A DNA stretch of 9,678 bases from Candidatus Pollutiaquabacter sp. (lineage in GTDB: Bacteria; Bacteroidota; Bacteroidia; AKYH767-A; 2013-40CM-41-45): contig CAINVI010000087.1 of assembly GCA_903854075.1 (NCBI GenBank), positions 1 to 9,678 on the forward strand, in the 5' to 3' direction. A program made the position numbers and the translations under genes. Under the pieces are notes generated by a model that ran no database searches, was not told where the DNA came from, and saw only the letters and a program-made list of their open reading frames with translations. Of this stretch, positions 1-6,719 are shown in pieces (within the stretch, counting starts at the first letter, position 1; every line of letters begins with the position of its first letter).

Positions 1-1
1 A

Positions 2-9
2 TAATTTTG
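2..9 (+). promoter_or_regulatory. Putative -7 promoter element of the kdsD operon
   Basis: TAATTTTG is a perfect match to the Bacteroidota -7 consensus TAnnTTTG recognised by the primary sigma factor. It lies 51 bases before the GTG chosen as the kdsD start, which would leave a leader of roughly 45 bases. The -33 element would fall outside the left edge, so only half of the promoter can be judged. It is probably the promoter of the whole kdsD-tatC-CMD transcript. Confidence 0.5.
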
Positions 10-60
10 CGGCTATTAAGCAAGTATTCGGGAAACTATTTCCCAACAATCTACACACGT

Positions 61-1026
61 GTGAAAAAATCCGACAAGCTTAAAGCACTGGCTATCAAAA
101 CGCTGGAAATAGAAGCTACTGCCATTTCGCATTTAAAAAACTTCATAGACGACGATTTTATCGCCTGTGTGCATCACATCCTGACCTCCAAAGGACGAGT
201 GGTGGTGACAGGAGTCGGTAAAAGTGCAGTTATTGCGCAAAAAATCGTAGCCACACTGAACTCTACCGGGACTCCGTCCATTTTCATGCATGCTGCGGAT
301 GCCATCCACGGCGACCTGGGTATCATACAACGGCAGGACATCATCATTTGTATTTCAAAGAGTGGCGACACTCCCGAAATAAAAGTGCTGGTTCCGCTTT
401 TACGTTCCTGGGGAAACAAGCTAATCGGCATGACCGGAAACACCACTTCTTATTTAGCTAAACATGCTGACCTGGTATTAAATACGTGGGTGGCAATGGA
501 AGCATGTCCAAACAACCTGGCCCCAACCAGCAGCTCTACGGCACAAATGGCGATGGGCGATGCGCTGGCCGTTTGCCTGTTGGAATCTCGCGGATTTTCA
601 AGCCGCGATTTTGCGAAGTTCCATCCCGGCGGTGCGTTGGGCAAGAAACTGTACCTCAAAGTAAAAGATATTTATCCGGGCAATGCAGCGCCACAAGTCA
701 CGCTAAAAACGGATATCCGAAAAGTGATTGTTGAGATTACTTCCAACCGTCTCGGTGCTGCGGCCGTACTGAACGGCAGCACGCTGGCAGGAATCATCAC
801 GGACGGCGATATCCGGAGAATGATGCTTCACCAAAAAGATTTCCAAAAGCTGACGGCAAAAGACATTATGAGTCCGTCGCCAAAAGCCGTGGAAAAAGAC
901 ACGATGGCCGTGGATGCCCTGGCACTGATGCGTGAAAATAATATCACTCAACTGATCATCACCGACAAAGGAAAATACGTCGGTATGATTCATCTTCATG
1001 ATCTCGTAAAAGAAGGGATTATTTAA
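61..1026 (+). CDS. kdsD: Arabinose-5-phosphate isomerase (KpsF/GutQ family), SIS plus two CBS domains
   Basis: This enzyme interconverts D-ribulose 5-phosphate and D-arabinose 5-phosphate, the first committed step toward Kdo for the LPS inner core; it is cytosolic. From the GTG at 61 it is 321 residues, the usual family length. A SIS domain covers about residues 33-165, with the phosphosugar-binding stretch TGVGKS (50-55) and the active-site-region motif AIHGDLG (81-87). The family hallmark HPGGALG is at 188-194. Two CBS domains follow (about 201-258 with ITDGDIR, and 265-321 with the closing HDLVKEG-type end). The frame stays open upstream to a TTG at 7, but that TTG lies inside a promoter match and the extra 18 residues do not look like the family, so GTG 61 is preferred. 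tatC starts 1 base after the stop. The family assignment is secure; specificity for Kdo rather than capsule synthesis is inferred from the LPS context with lptB downstream. Confidence 0.93.
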   Translation: MKKSDKLKALAIKTLEIEATAISHLKNFIDDDFIACVHHILTSKGRVVVTGVGKSAVIAQKIVATLNSTGTPSIFMHAADAIHGDLGIIQRQDIIICISKSGDTPEIKVLVPLLRSWGNKLIGMTGNTTSYLAKHADLVLNTWVAMEACPNNLAPTSSSTAQMAMGDALAVCLLESRGFSSRDFAKFHPGGALGKKLYLKVKDIYPGNAAPQVTLKTDIRKVIVEITSNRLGAAAVLNGSTLAGIITDGDIRRMMLHQKDFQKLTAKDIMSPSPKAVEKDTMAVDALALMRENNITQLIITDKGKYVGMIHLHDLVKEGII

Positions 1027-1027
1027 G

Positions 1028-1861
1028 ATGGCAAACAGTCCTGACAAAAGTTCCTCCGGGGAAATGTCCTTCCTTGACCATCTGGAAGCTTTGCGCTGGC
1101 ACCTAATGCGCTCTGCTATTGTTATTGTAGTATTGGCGTGCGTATGGTTTTTCATGAAGGAGTTGCTGTTTGACGGCATCTTGTTGGCTCCTAAAAGTCC
1201 CGACTTCCCTACGTACAAAGTACTCTGCCGGCTTTCTGACAAACTTGGCATGGGCGAAGAGCTCTGCGTAACCGTCATTCCATTTTCACTGATTGCTACG
1301 GACATCTCTTCTCAGTTCACTACTCACATGTGGCTGGCCTTTCTGGCCGGACTTATCACCGGTTTCCCTTACCTCGTGTGGGAAATCTGGCGTTTTATAA
1401 AACCGGCGTTACACCAACACGAACGTCAATACGCGCGGGGTATCGTTTTTTATGTTTCTTTTCTCTTCCTGCTGGGAATCGCCTTCGGCTATTACATCAT
1501 CACGCCGATGACTGTGAATTTCCTGGGCACTTATCAAGTGAGTCGTGAAGTGCAAAACATGATTTCACTGGACTCTTTCATTTCTACCGTCAGCACTATG
1601 ACTTTACTGACCGGCATCGTTTTTGAATTGCCGGTTGTTGTTTATTTTCTAACCAAAATAGGAATCCTGACAGCGACCTTTATGCGGGAATACCGCCGTC
1701 ATGCCGTAGTTGTTATTCTTATTCTTGCGGCAGTTATCACGCCCACGTCGGATGTCACCACGCTCCTGCTGGTCGCCATTCCGCTGTACATTCTTTATGA
1801 GCTTTCGATCTTTGTAAGCGCCTACGTCAACCGCAACAAACCAACCACCGATCTTTCATGA
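1028..1861 (+). CDS. tatC: Twin-arginine translocase subunit TatC
   Basis: TatC is the inner-membrane core of the Tat pathway: it binds twin-arginine signal peptides and, with TatA-type proteins, exports folded proteins. The 277-residue protein shows the family pattern of six membrane spans (about 29-46, 98-120, 139-160, 185-208, 222-237 and 243-262). Conserved motifs include FLDHLEALR at 15-23 before span 1, FPYLVWEIWRFIKPAL at 113-128, a glutamate in HER (E132), FELP with E200 and P202 in span 4, and ITPTSD at 237-242. The first periplasmic loop is long (about 47-97), as in other Bacteroidota TatC proteins, and holds two cysteines, C67 and C80. It starts 1 base after the kdsD stop and its stop overlaps the next ATG by 4 bases (ATGA), implying translational coupling. 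No tatA or tatB is present here; they must be elsewhere. Confidence 0.96.
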   Translation: MANSPDKSSSGEMSFLDHLEALRWHLMRSAIVIVVLACVWFFMKELLFDGILLAPKSPDFPTYKVLCRLSDKLGMGEELCVTVIPFSLIATDISSQFTTHMWLAFLAGLITGFPYLVWEIWRFIKPALHQHERQYARGIVFYVSFLFLLGIAFGYYIITPMTVNFLGTYQVSREVQNMISLDSFISTVSTMTLLTGIVFELPVVVYFLTKIGILTATFMREYRRHAVVVILILAAVITPTSDVTTLLLVAIPLYILYELSIFVSAYVNRNKPTTDLS

Positions 1862-2205
1862 GCCAAAACAGCGTCACCGAATTCAACGCCTACCGAACAA
1901 AAATGAACGACCGGATTATGGCTTCCGACAATCTGGTCATCAAACGTTTATTCAACCTTGACGCCAATACGTATGCAGATGGCGCATTGAACGTGAAAAC
2001 GAAGGAAATGCTGGGACTCGTCGCTTCGATGGTCCTGCGCTGCGACGATTGTATCCGTTACCATCTTGGAAAATGCCAGGAAACCGGAGTTACAACCGAA
2101 GAACTTTTCGAAGTATTCGCTATTGCCAATATCGTAGGTGGAACTATCGTGATTCCTCATTTACGCAGGGCTGTTGAATACTGGGACGAACTGCAAAAAA
2201 GCTAA
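1858..2205 (+). CDS. Carboxymuconolactone decarboxylase (AhpD-like) family protein
   Basis: A small, probably all-helical cytosolic protein of 115 residues in the CMD/AhpD superfamily. It carries the full AhpD-type redox motif E-x11-C-x2-C-x3-H: E50, C62, C65 and H69 (CDDCIRYH). In AhpD proteins these residues reduce peroxides or pass electrons through a cysteine pair, so a thiol peroxidase or disulfide-relay role fits better than true carboxymuconolactone decarboxylation, which lacks this CxxC. The natural substrate and reductant are unknown. The ATG overlaps the tatC stop by 4 bases, so expression is tied to TatC. A CMD-family gene beside kdsD, tatC and lptB is, to my recollection, a recurrent arrangement in Bacteroidota. 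Family call is firm; function is inferred. Confidence 0.9.
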   Translation: MSQNSVTEFNAYRTKMNDRIMASDNLVIKRLFNLDANTYADGALNVKTKEMLGLVASMVLRCDDCIRYHLGKCQETGVTTEELFEVFAIANIVGGTIVIPHLRRAVEYWDELQKS

Positions 2206-2214
2206 GCGCTTTTT
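2196..2214 (+). terminator. Possible weak hairpin terminator at the end of the CMD gene
   Basis: AAAAAGC-TAAGC-GCTTTTT forms a perfect 7-bp stem with a 5-base loop. The CMD stop codon lies in the loop, and five T residues form the 3' arm. The stem is A/T-rich with only two G-C pairs, so it would be a weak intrinsic terminator or attenuator at best. It separates the kdsD-tatC-CMD genes from the DUF5686 gene. Confidence 0.28.
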
Positions 2215-2238
2215 GTTCGTATTTTCGTCCGTATAATC

Positions 2239-4716
2239 ATGGACGGCGTGTTTTTGAAGAGAGCTATTTTATTTTTCGTTACGTTGCTTTGTTGCAGCGC
2301 GACTTTCGGACAAACTACGAAAGTCAGTGGCAGGGTGTTCGATCAGCTGACCGGAGAGCCTGTTTCTTTTGCCACATTGCAATTCACCGGAACTGCCGTC
2401 GGAAAAAATACAGATATCGACGGTAATTTCAGCATTGAAACGACCTTGCCGGTCGACAGTCTTCGCGCCAGTTTCATCGGGTATTTGCCGGCTACCAATA
2501 AGGTAAAACGCGGGCAAACACAAGTACTGGATTTCGCTTTGCGCGTCAACAAATTCGATTTACCGGAAGTCACCATCAATGCCGGCGAGAACCCTGCGAT
2601 AATCCTATTACGTAAAATCATCGAAAATAAACCGGTGAACGACCGGGAACGACTGCAGTCTTATCAGTACGAGGCTTATAATAAAATCGAATTCGACGTA
2701 AATAAAATCACGGAGAAATTCACCAAACGGAAAGTCTTCAAGCCATTTAAATTCGTCTTCGATAACCTGGATTCCAGCACCTCCAATCAGTTGCCTTTTC
2801 TGCCGGTATTTCTCACGGAAAGTGTTTCCGATATCTATTATCGAAAAAATCCTACGCTGAAAAAAGAAATCATCAGTGCGAGCAAGGTGTCCGGCGTAGA
2901 AAACAAGACGGTCTCCCAATATCTCGGCGACCTCTACTCCAATATCAACATTTACGACAATTACATCTATTTGTTCAGCAAAGGTTTTGTCAGTCCGATT
3001 TCCGGTATCGCTCAAGCCTACTACAAGTATATGCTTGTCGACAGCATGTATATTCAGGATAAATGGTGCTATAAAATAACCTTTCATCCTCGCCGTAAAC
3101 AGGAACTGACCTTCAACGGTGAGTTATGGGTGCACGATTCCACCTTCGCGATACGCAAGGTAAACATGCGGATCACCGGCGACGCGAACATCAACTTCAT
3201 TGAAGACCTGGCTTTTGTTCAAGACTATCAGCATATTGACAACAAGCAATGGATGCTGACCAAGGAAGTACTGGTCGTCAACCTGGCTCCTACGGAAACG
3301 GAAAACAAAGAAACGACCGGATTCATCGGAAGAAAAACCACTTTTTACCGAAACTTCGTGCTCGACCAGCCAATGGACGAATTGTTTTTCAAGGAAGGCA
3401 ACGAAGTTGTTTTGCAGGAGGACGCGTACGAAAAAAGCAGTGCTTTCTGGGACTCCACCCGTGGAGAAACATTAGCCGAACGGGAGAAAAAGATTTACGC
3501 GATGATCGATACGATCAAAACCGTGCCCGCCTATAAAACGTGGACTAACCTCGTTTACCTCGCCGCCAGCGGCTACAAGGAAGTTGGACTTTTCGAAATT
3601 GGTCCGATCTATACGTTCTTGAGTGGCAATCCCATCGAAGGAGTCCGACTTCGTTTTGGCGGACAAACCAGCAATGCATTCAGCACGCGATTGATCCTGA
3701 GTGGCTATACTGCTTATGGTACGCGCGATGAAAAATTTAAATTCGGCGGGAAGGTCCGCTATTTTCTGGACAAAGATCCGCGAACGATTGCCGGACTTGA
3801 ATTCAGACGGGATATCGAACAGCTGGGAAAAAGTCCGAATGCATTTGCCGATGACAATTTCTTCGCCTCTTTATTCCGCCGAACGCCTGCCAACCAGCTC
3901 AATCAGATCATTCAGGGGAAAGGTTATTTGGAACGGGAATGGATCCCCGGACTTTCCACGCGCGTCACCTTAAGTCACAGTGAATACAAACCGCTGGGTT
4001 CGCTGGATTACACCTACTATACCAACGACAGCCGGACTGATTCGTCCAGTGACATTATCAATACGGAAGCCACGCTTTATATCCGTTATGCGCGGAACGA
4101 ACGATATCTTTCGGGAGAAGTAGACCGTGTCTCGCTCGGTACCAACTGGCCGATTTTTCACGTGCAGTATTCACGAGGTATGGACATTCTGAATGGCGGC
4201 TTCACCTATAACAAGTTGCGGTTTCGCATGGACGACTACCTTTATCCGGGCAACTTCGGACTATTTAATTACACCCTGGAAGCCGGGAAAGTCTGGGAGA
4301 ATCTCCCATATCCGTTGTTATTTATTCAACCCGGAAATAACACGTTCGTCTACGACAAGTATTCGTTCAACCTGATGAACTTCTATGAGTTTGTGTGCAA
4401 CCAGTATGTCAGCTTCAAGGCAGAACATCATTTTGGCGGTTTGTTTTTAGATCGTGTTCCTGCACTCCGCAGATTGAAATGGCGAGAAGTTGCGACCTTC
4501 AGTGCCGTGGCCGGATATCTTACTGATGCCAACAAAGAAATTCTCTCCAATCCGGACGCCTTCTTCTCGCTAAGAAAACCGTATGCAGAAGCCGGTATCG
4601 GCATTGAGAATATCTTCAAGATTTTCCGTATCGACAACATTTGGCGGCTCTCCTACCTGGACAATCCGGGAGCCACTAAAACCGCCATTTTCATCTCTGC
4701 GAAAGTGTCCTTCTGA
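2239..4716 (+). CDS. Carboxypeptidase-regulatory-like domain plus DUF5686 outer-membrane protein
   Basis: An 825-residue protein of a Bacteroidota family with no assigned biochemical function. A signal peptide covers about residues 1-24 (hydrophobic core 9-17, likely cut near FG-Q). A CarboxypepD_reg-like immunoglobulin fold follows at about 28-110, recognisable from VSGRVFDQLTGEPV (29-42) and the TDIDGNF turn. The rest matches my knowledge of DUF5686: a periplasmic middle region, then repeated aromatic-rich amphipathic strands from roughly residue 440 and a C-terminal Phe, as expected of an outer-membrane beta-barrel. The ATG at 2239 puts an Asp near the N terminus; a GTG at 2248 would give MFLKR, a more typical signal-peptide start, and cannot be excluded. 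A near match to the -7 element (TATTTTCG, 2220-2227) lies upstream. The gene sits 33 bases after the CMD gene and 45 bases before lptB, suggesting an envelope role, possibly linked to LPS or surface assembly; that role is inference. The same N-terminal fold is found on SusC/TonB-dependent receptors, but no TonB plug was seen. Confidence 0.85.
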   Translation: MDGVFLKRAILFFVTLLCCSATFGQTTKVSGRVFDQLTGEPVSFATLQFTGTAVGKNTDIDGNFSIETTLPVDSLRASFIGYLPATNKVKRGQTQVLDFALRVNKFDLPEVTINAGENPAIILLRKIIENKPVNDRERLQSYQYEAYNKIEFDVNKITEKFTKRKVFKPFKFVFDNLDSSTSNQLPFLPVFLTESVSDIYYRKNPTLKKEIISASKVSGVENKTVSQYLGDLYSNINIYDNYIYLFSKGFVSPISGIAQAYYKYMLVDSMYIQDKWCYKITFHPRRKQELTFNGELWVHDSTFAIRKVNMRITGDANINFIEDLAFVQDYQHIDNKQWMLTKEVLVVNLAPTETENKETTGFIGRKTTFYRNFVLDQPMDELFFKEGNEVVLQEDAYEKSSAFWDSTRGETLAEREKKIYAMIDTIKTVPAYKTWTNLVYLAASGYKEVGLFEIGPIYTFLSGNPIEGVRLRFGGQTSNAFSTRLILSGYTAYGTRDEKFKFGGKVRYFLDKDPRTIAGLEFRRDIEQLGKSPNAFADDNFFASLFRRTPANQLNQIIQGKGYLEREWIPGLSTRVTLSHSEYKPLGSLDYTYYTNDSRTDSSSDIINTEATLYIRYARNERYLSGEVDRVSLGTNWPIFHVQYSRGMDILNGGFTYNKLRFRMDDYLYPGNFGLFNYTLEAGKVWENLPYPLLFIQPGNNTFVYDKYSFNLMNFYEFVCNQYVSFKAEHHFGGLFLDRVPALRRLKWREVATFSAVAGYLTDANKEILSNPDAFFSLRKPYAEAGIGIENIFKIFRIDNIWRLSYLDNPGATKTAIFISAKVSF

Positions 4717-4728
4717 CCGCTTAACGGC

Positions 4729-4744
4729 GAATCGGATACGATTC
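4729..4744 (+). repeat. Inverted repeat in the lptB promoter region
   Basis: GAATCG-GATA-CGATTC is a perfect 6-bp inverted repeat with a 4-base centre. It ends 2 bases before the -7 element of lptB and starts 12 bases after the DUF5686 stop. It could be an operator half-site pair or a small RNA hairpin on read-through transcripts; it has no T-tract, so it is not a standard terminator. Confidence 0.35.
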
Positions 4745-4746
4745 CT

Positions 4747-4754
4747 TATCTTTG
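4747..4754 (+). promoter_or_regulatory. Putative -7 promoter element of lptB
   Basis: TATCTTTG matches the Bacteroidota -7 consensus TAnnTTTG perfectly and lies 7 bases before the lptB ATG. A transcript from it would have a very short leader. No clear -33 TTTG is visible at the usual distance upstream, so the match may be weak or regulated. It would allow lptB to be expressed apart from the upstream genes. Confidence 0.45.
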
Positions 4755-4761
4755 CTCCATC

Positions 4762-5487
4762 ATGCTGCTTCGCGCCGAACAACTCGTTAAACGTTACAAA
4801 AGCCGTACTGTGGTGGATCATGTATCCATTCAAGTAGCACAAGGCGAGATTGTAGGTTTACTAGGTCCAAACGGAGCCGGAAAGACCACCACTTTCTACA
4901 TGACTGTCGGATTAATCAAACCCAACGAAGGCAAAATCTTTCTGGACGATACCGACATTACACAATTACCTATGTACAAGCGTGCCCAGCAAGGAATTGG
5001 ATATCTCGCGCAAGAAGCATCGGTTTTCCGTAAGCTAAGCGTAGAAGACAATATCAAGGCCGTGCTGGAGATGACACCGTTGAGCAAGGAGGAACAGGAA
5101 CAAAAACTGGAAAAACTGCTTGACGAGTTCAGCTTACAACGAATTCGTACCAATCGGGGCGACTTGCTTTCCGGCGGTGAGCGACGTCGTACAGAAATTG
5201 CACGAGCACTGGCCGTTGACCCGAAATTCATTCTGCTGGACGAACCTTTCGCAGGCGTAGATCCGATTGCCGTGGAAGATATTCAAGGAATCGTGGCGCA
5301 TTTAAAAGACCGCAACATCGGCGTGTTGATCACCGATCACAATGTCCACGAAACACTGACCATCACGGATCGTGCATATTTGCTCTTCGAAGGAAGAATC
5401 TTGAAAGCGGGAACTGCCGAGGAGCTGGCTGCTGATGAACAGGTGCGCCGCGTTTACCTGGGACAGAATTTCGAGCTGCGCAAATAA
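4762..5487 (+). CDS. lptB: LPS export ABC transporter ATP-binding protein LptB
   Basis: LptB is the cytoplasmic ATPase that, with LptF and LptG, extracts LPS from the inner membrane and drives it along the Lpt bridge to the outer membrane. The protein is 241 residues, the normal family size. All ABC ATPase motifs are intact: Walker A GPNGAGKT (35-42), Q-loop Q84 in YLAQEASVFRKLSVEDN (81-97, a stretch typical of LptB), signature LSGGE (136-140), Walker B FILLDE with catalytic E161, the D-loop AGVDP, and switch H193 in TDHN. lptF/lptG are not in the window, as is usual when they sit at another locus. The clustering with kdsD on the same strand joins Kdo supply to LPS export. The stop lies 6 bases from the convergent purS stop. 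Confidence 0.95.
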   Translation: MLLRAEQLVKRYKSRTVVDHVSIQVAQGEIVGLLGPNGAGKTTTFYMTVGLIKPNEGKIFLDDTDITQLPMYKRAQQGIGYLAQEASVFRKLSVEDNIKAVLEMTPLSKEEQEQKLEKLLDEFSLQRIRTNRGDLLSGGERRRTEIARALAVDPKFILLDEPFAGVDPIAVEDIQGIVAHLKDRNIGVLITDHNVHETLTITDRAYLLFEGRILKAGTAEELAADEQVRRVYLGQNFELRK

Positions 5488-5493
5488 TCGGAC

Positions 5494-5751
5494 TTAGCCG
5501 GCTACTTCTGACAGTGTAAACTGATAGCTTTCCATGATCGGATTGGAGAGCAATTTTTTACAGGCTTCTTCCACCTGTGCACCAGCCTTTTCTTTGGAAT
5601 CCGATTCCACTTCCAGACTGATATGTTTACCAATACGGACATTTTCCAACGTGGAGAGCCCCATGTTTTTCAATCCGTGGGTAACCGCTTTACCTTGGGG
5701 GTCCAACAGAGCCTTGAGCGGCATCACATCGATTTCTGCTATGAATTTCAT
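5494..5751 (-). CDS. purS: Phosphoribosylformylglycinamidine synthase subunit PurS
   Basis: PurS is the small structural subunit that joins PurL and PurQ in the FGAM synthase complex, fourth step of purine synthesis, and is thought to help channel ammonia. The 85-residue protein has the family's length and layout: an initial beta strand (KFIAEIDVMP), the DPQGKAV motif at 17-23 followed by HGLKNMG (25-31), then a second strand with the IGKHISLEV stretch and a final helix/strand. Its ATG begins 3 bases after the pssA stop, so the two are probably co-transcribed and perhaps translationally coupled. No purL or purQ is nearby. It implies that the genome uses the split PurSQL enzyme instead of only the large fused PurL. 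Confidence 0.9.
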   Translation of the reverse strand: MKFIAEIDVMPLKALLDPQGKAVTHGLKNMGLSTLENVRIGKHISLEVESDSKEKAGAQVEEACKKLLSNPIMESYQFTLSEVAG

Positions 5752-5754
5752 GGA

Positions 5755-6474
5755 TTATCGTTTGGAAGTACGTTGATTTCTGATGATGGACAAAAGTACG
5801 TAGAAACCAATAATTGGCGGCAAGGCGGCAAAAGAAAAATAAAGCAGCAGTGGAGCGGAGAGCACTAACAAGAGATAAGGATAAAGGTTGGCTTGCCAAC
5901 TCCAGCCCGACAACTTGAAGGAAAAGAGCGGTATTTCTGCTACCAGCAACCAGGAAGATACTGCGCATAACATCAGAAGTAGCGGCGCACTGCGCAACAA
6001 AAACTCCCATTCGCCCGGACTGTTCAATAACATCAATGGCAATGCAATAATCCACAACGTATTGGCCGGCGTAGGCAAGCCGATAAATTCTTTTGTCTGC
6101 CGTTCATCCACGTTAAATTTAGCCAGCCGCAAGGCCGAAAACAGCGTGACGACAAAGGGTAAATACTGAATAAATTCCCTGACACTAGTTTGCGCCACCC
6201 ATTGGGACAAGTCCGATGCTTGCAACAACTGATACATGACCACGCCGGGAATCAGTCCGAAGGTGACCATATCCGCCAACGAATCGAGCTGTTTTCCAAT
6301 GGGCGACTGTACGCGCAGCGCTCTGGCAACCCAACCGTCCAGCAGATCAAAAACGGCAGATAAAAACACCAGCCAGGCAGCATCCTCCGGAGCACCGTGA
6401 AAAAGCATGACCAACGCCCAACATCCGGTAAAAAGATTGAGCAAGGTGATAAAATTGGGCAGATGTCGGGTCAT
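5755..6474 (-). CDS. pssA: CDP-diacylglycerol-serine O-phosphatidyltransferase
   Basis: This inner-membrane enzyme transfers phosphatidate from CDP-diacylglycerol to L-serine, giving phosphatidylserine, the precursor of phosphatidylethanolamine. The 239-residue protein carries the complete CDP-alcohol phosphotransferase signature D-x2-D-G-x2-A-R-x8-G-x3-D-x3-D: D43, D46, G47, A50, R51, G60, D64 and D68. It has a hydrophobic N-terminal span (about 8-25) starting from the LPNFITLLNLF stretch typical of type II PssA, and about seven further hydrophobic segments. The signature is shared with phosphatidylglycerophosphate synthase and related enzymes; the N-terminal pattern and length favour serine as substrate. 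Transcription probably starts from the element at 6491-6498, 16 bases upstream. purS follows after 3 bases. Confidence 0.9.
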   Translation of the reverse strand: MTRHLPNFITLLNLFTGCWALVMLFHGAPEDAAWLVFLSAVFDLLDGWVARALRVQSPIGKQLDSLADMVTFGLIPGVVMYQLLQASDLSQWVAQTSVREFIQYLPFVVTLFSALRLAKFNVDERQTKEFIGLPTPANTLWIIALPLMLLNSPGEWEFLLRSAPLLLMLCAVSSWLLVAEIPLFSFKLSGWSWQANLYPYLLLVLSAPLLLYFSFAALPPIIGFYVLLSIIRNQRTSKR

Positions 6475-6490
6475 TTGGGCAAAGTTTGGT

Positions 6491-6521
6491 CAAAAGTAAG
6501 GATCAAATCGGACCTGCCCAA
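6491..6521 (-). promoter_or_regulatory. Putative promoter of pssA-purS
   Basis: On the minus strand TACTTTTG (6498 to 6491) matches the Bacteroidota -7 consensus TAnnTTTG exactly. A TTG (6521 to 6519) lies 20 bases further upstream, a plausible partial -33 element. The -7 element ends 16 bases before the pssA ATG. This is one of the better promoter matches in the window. Confidence 0.5.
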
Positions 6522-6621
6522 CCCAATGGCACGAAGTCCTTTCAGTGGAAAGCAACCATCTCTTGGCAAGACGAGGACTATTGTTGTTAATTAATGAAAA
6601 AAAGGAGTGAAAATCATCGAA

Positions 6622-6649
6622 TTTAAAGCCGATAAATCGTGTAACTTTA
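6622..6649 (+). promoter_or_regulatory. Possible promoter of the PorV-like/PorU2 pair
   Basis: TAACTTTA (6642-6649) differs from the -7 consensus TAnnTTTG only at the last base, and a TTTA (6622-6625) lies 16 bases upstream as a possible -33. The start codon is 70 bases downstream, leaving a leader of about 60 bases. It lies in the 245-base divergent gap between pssA and the PorV-like gene, in which I see nothing else apart from the pssA promoter and a weak AAGGA (6703-6707). Confidence 0.28.
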
Positions 6650-6719
6650 CGAGAGACCAACTTGTTTTCTTTATAATAAACCGTCCTGTATCCCGTTTAT
6701 TGAAGGACCAGTATCAACC

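Noticed and set aside
703..1305. 200-residue open frame on the minus strand
   Set aside because: It lies across the 3' end of kdsD and the 5' part of tatC, both well-supported on the plus strand, and its translation shows no recognisable family or domain.
2608..3087. 159-residue minus-strand open frame inside the DUF5686 gene
   Set aside because: It is fully antisense to a continuous, family-matching gene and looks like a codon-use shadow with no recognisable motif.
5690..6055. 121-residue minus-strand open frame
   Set aside because: It runs out of frame across pssA and the start of purS, both of which have diagnostic motifs; the translation has none.
6594..6626. Tiny open frame beginning ATGAAAAAAAGG in the pssA/PorV-like gap
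   Set aside because: It would encode only about 10 residues, has no clear ribosome binding site, and A-rich sequence yields such frames by chance.
6672..6677. TATAAT, resembling an E. coli -10 box
   Set aside because: The genes indicate a Bacteroidota host, whose primary sigma factor uses TAnnTTTG with a -33 TTTG; a lone TATAAT in A/T-rich sequence is weak evidence.
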